A DNA stretch of 11,967 nt, taken from positions 3,538 to 15,504 of the forward strand of contig JAIVIG010000029.1 in assembly GCA_020200675.1 (NCBI GenBank), in the 5' to 3' direction. Below are positions 11,948 to 11,967 of this stretch, piece by piece. Within the stretch, counting starts at the first letter, position 1. Each line of letters begins with the position of its first letter. The notes below the pieces were generated by a model. That model was not told where the DNA came from. It made no database searches and saw only the letters and a list, made by a program, of their open reading frames with translations. This DNA comes from Actinomycetota bacterium (GTDB lineage Bacteria; Actinomycetota; Rubrobacteria; Rubrobacterales; Rubrobacteraceae). Made by a program: the position numbers and the translations under genes.

Positions 11948-11967
11948 ATGAGCAAGAAGACCAAAAA
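11948..11967 (+). CDS. Start of a gene cut by the window end
   Basis: ATG at 11948 opens a lysine-rich beginning, MSKKTK, that runs out of the window. AAGGAGGG lies upstream but with a longish spacer of about 11 bases. Nothing can be said about function. Confidence 0.4.

Overview
The window looks like chromosome of a high-GC, Gram-positive-type bacterium, most probably a Rubrobacter-like actinobacterium. This is inferred from the strong G/C bias at third codon positions, frequent TTG and GTG starts behind AGGAGG-type ribosome sites, actinobacterial-style SigB promoter candidates, a PRC-barrel/DUF2382 stress protein, and tRNA genes without an encoded CCA. No marker gene fixes the genus.

Left part (1-4301). 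A glycine betaine/proline importer ATPase (ProV/OpuAA family) runs leftward out of the window and seems to lack a normal start codon. After a 519-bp intergenic stretch come three rightward genes that read as a stress or osmotic cluster: a PRC-barrel/DUF2382 protein behind a SigB-like promoter, a four-helix membrane protein, and an aquaporin-family channel with a charged N-terminal extension of about 100 residues.

Middle (4319-8650). Two identical tRNA-Arg(CCU) genes in the same orientation bracket a compact D-ribose import operon, rbsA-rbsC-rbsB-rbsD. All recognisable ribose-contact residues of RbsB and the catalytic residues of RbsD are present. A ribokinase and a LacI-type repressor are absent from the cassette. 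The promoter sits just after the first tRNA and holds a TTCGCGAA palindrome between its -35 and -10 elements.

Right part (8650-11967). This reads as an accessory region. Directly beyond the second tRNA is the C-terminal relic of a tyrosine recombinase pointing toward the tRNA. It keeps the last His and the nucleophilic Tyr and is cut off at a UUCG-tetraloop hairpin. Then come only small or unrecognised genes: a 25-residue membrane peptide behind a SigB-like promoter, a leaderless 172-residue protein of unknown function, a leftward secreted Gln-rich protein with tandem operator-like repeats upstream, a 57-residue double-CxCG protein, a DUF5049-like small protein that seems to start at ATC, a three-helix membrane protein, and the first codons of another gene. 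Structured, gene-free DNA lies between them.

Together the left and middle parts describe uptake of compatible solutes, water and ribose plus envelope stress protection. The tRNA duplication and integrase relic suggest that the tRNA-Arg locus has been a site of element integration. The most interesting points are the tRNA/integrase architecture, two genes with apparent non-AUG, non-GUG, non-UUG starts, and the string of uncharacterised small genes.
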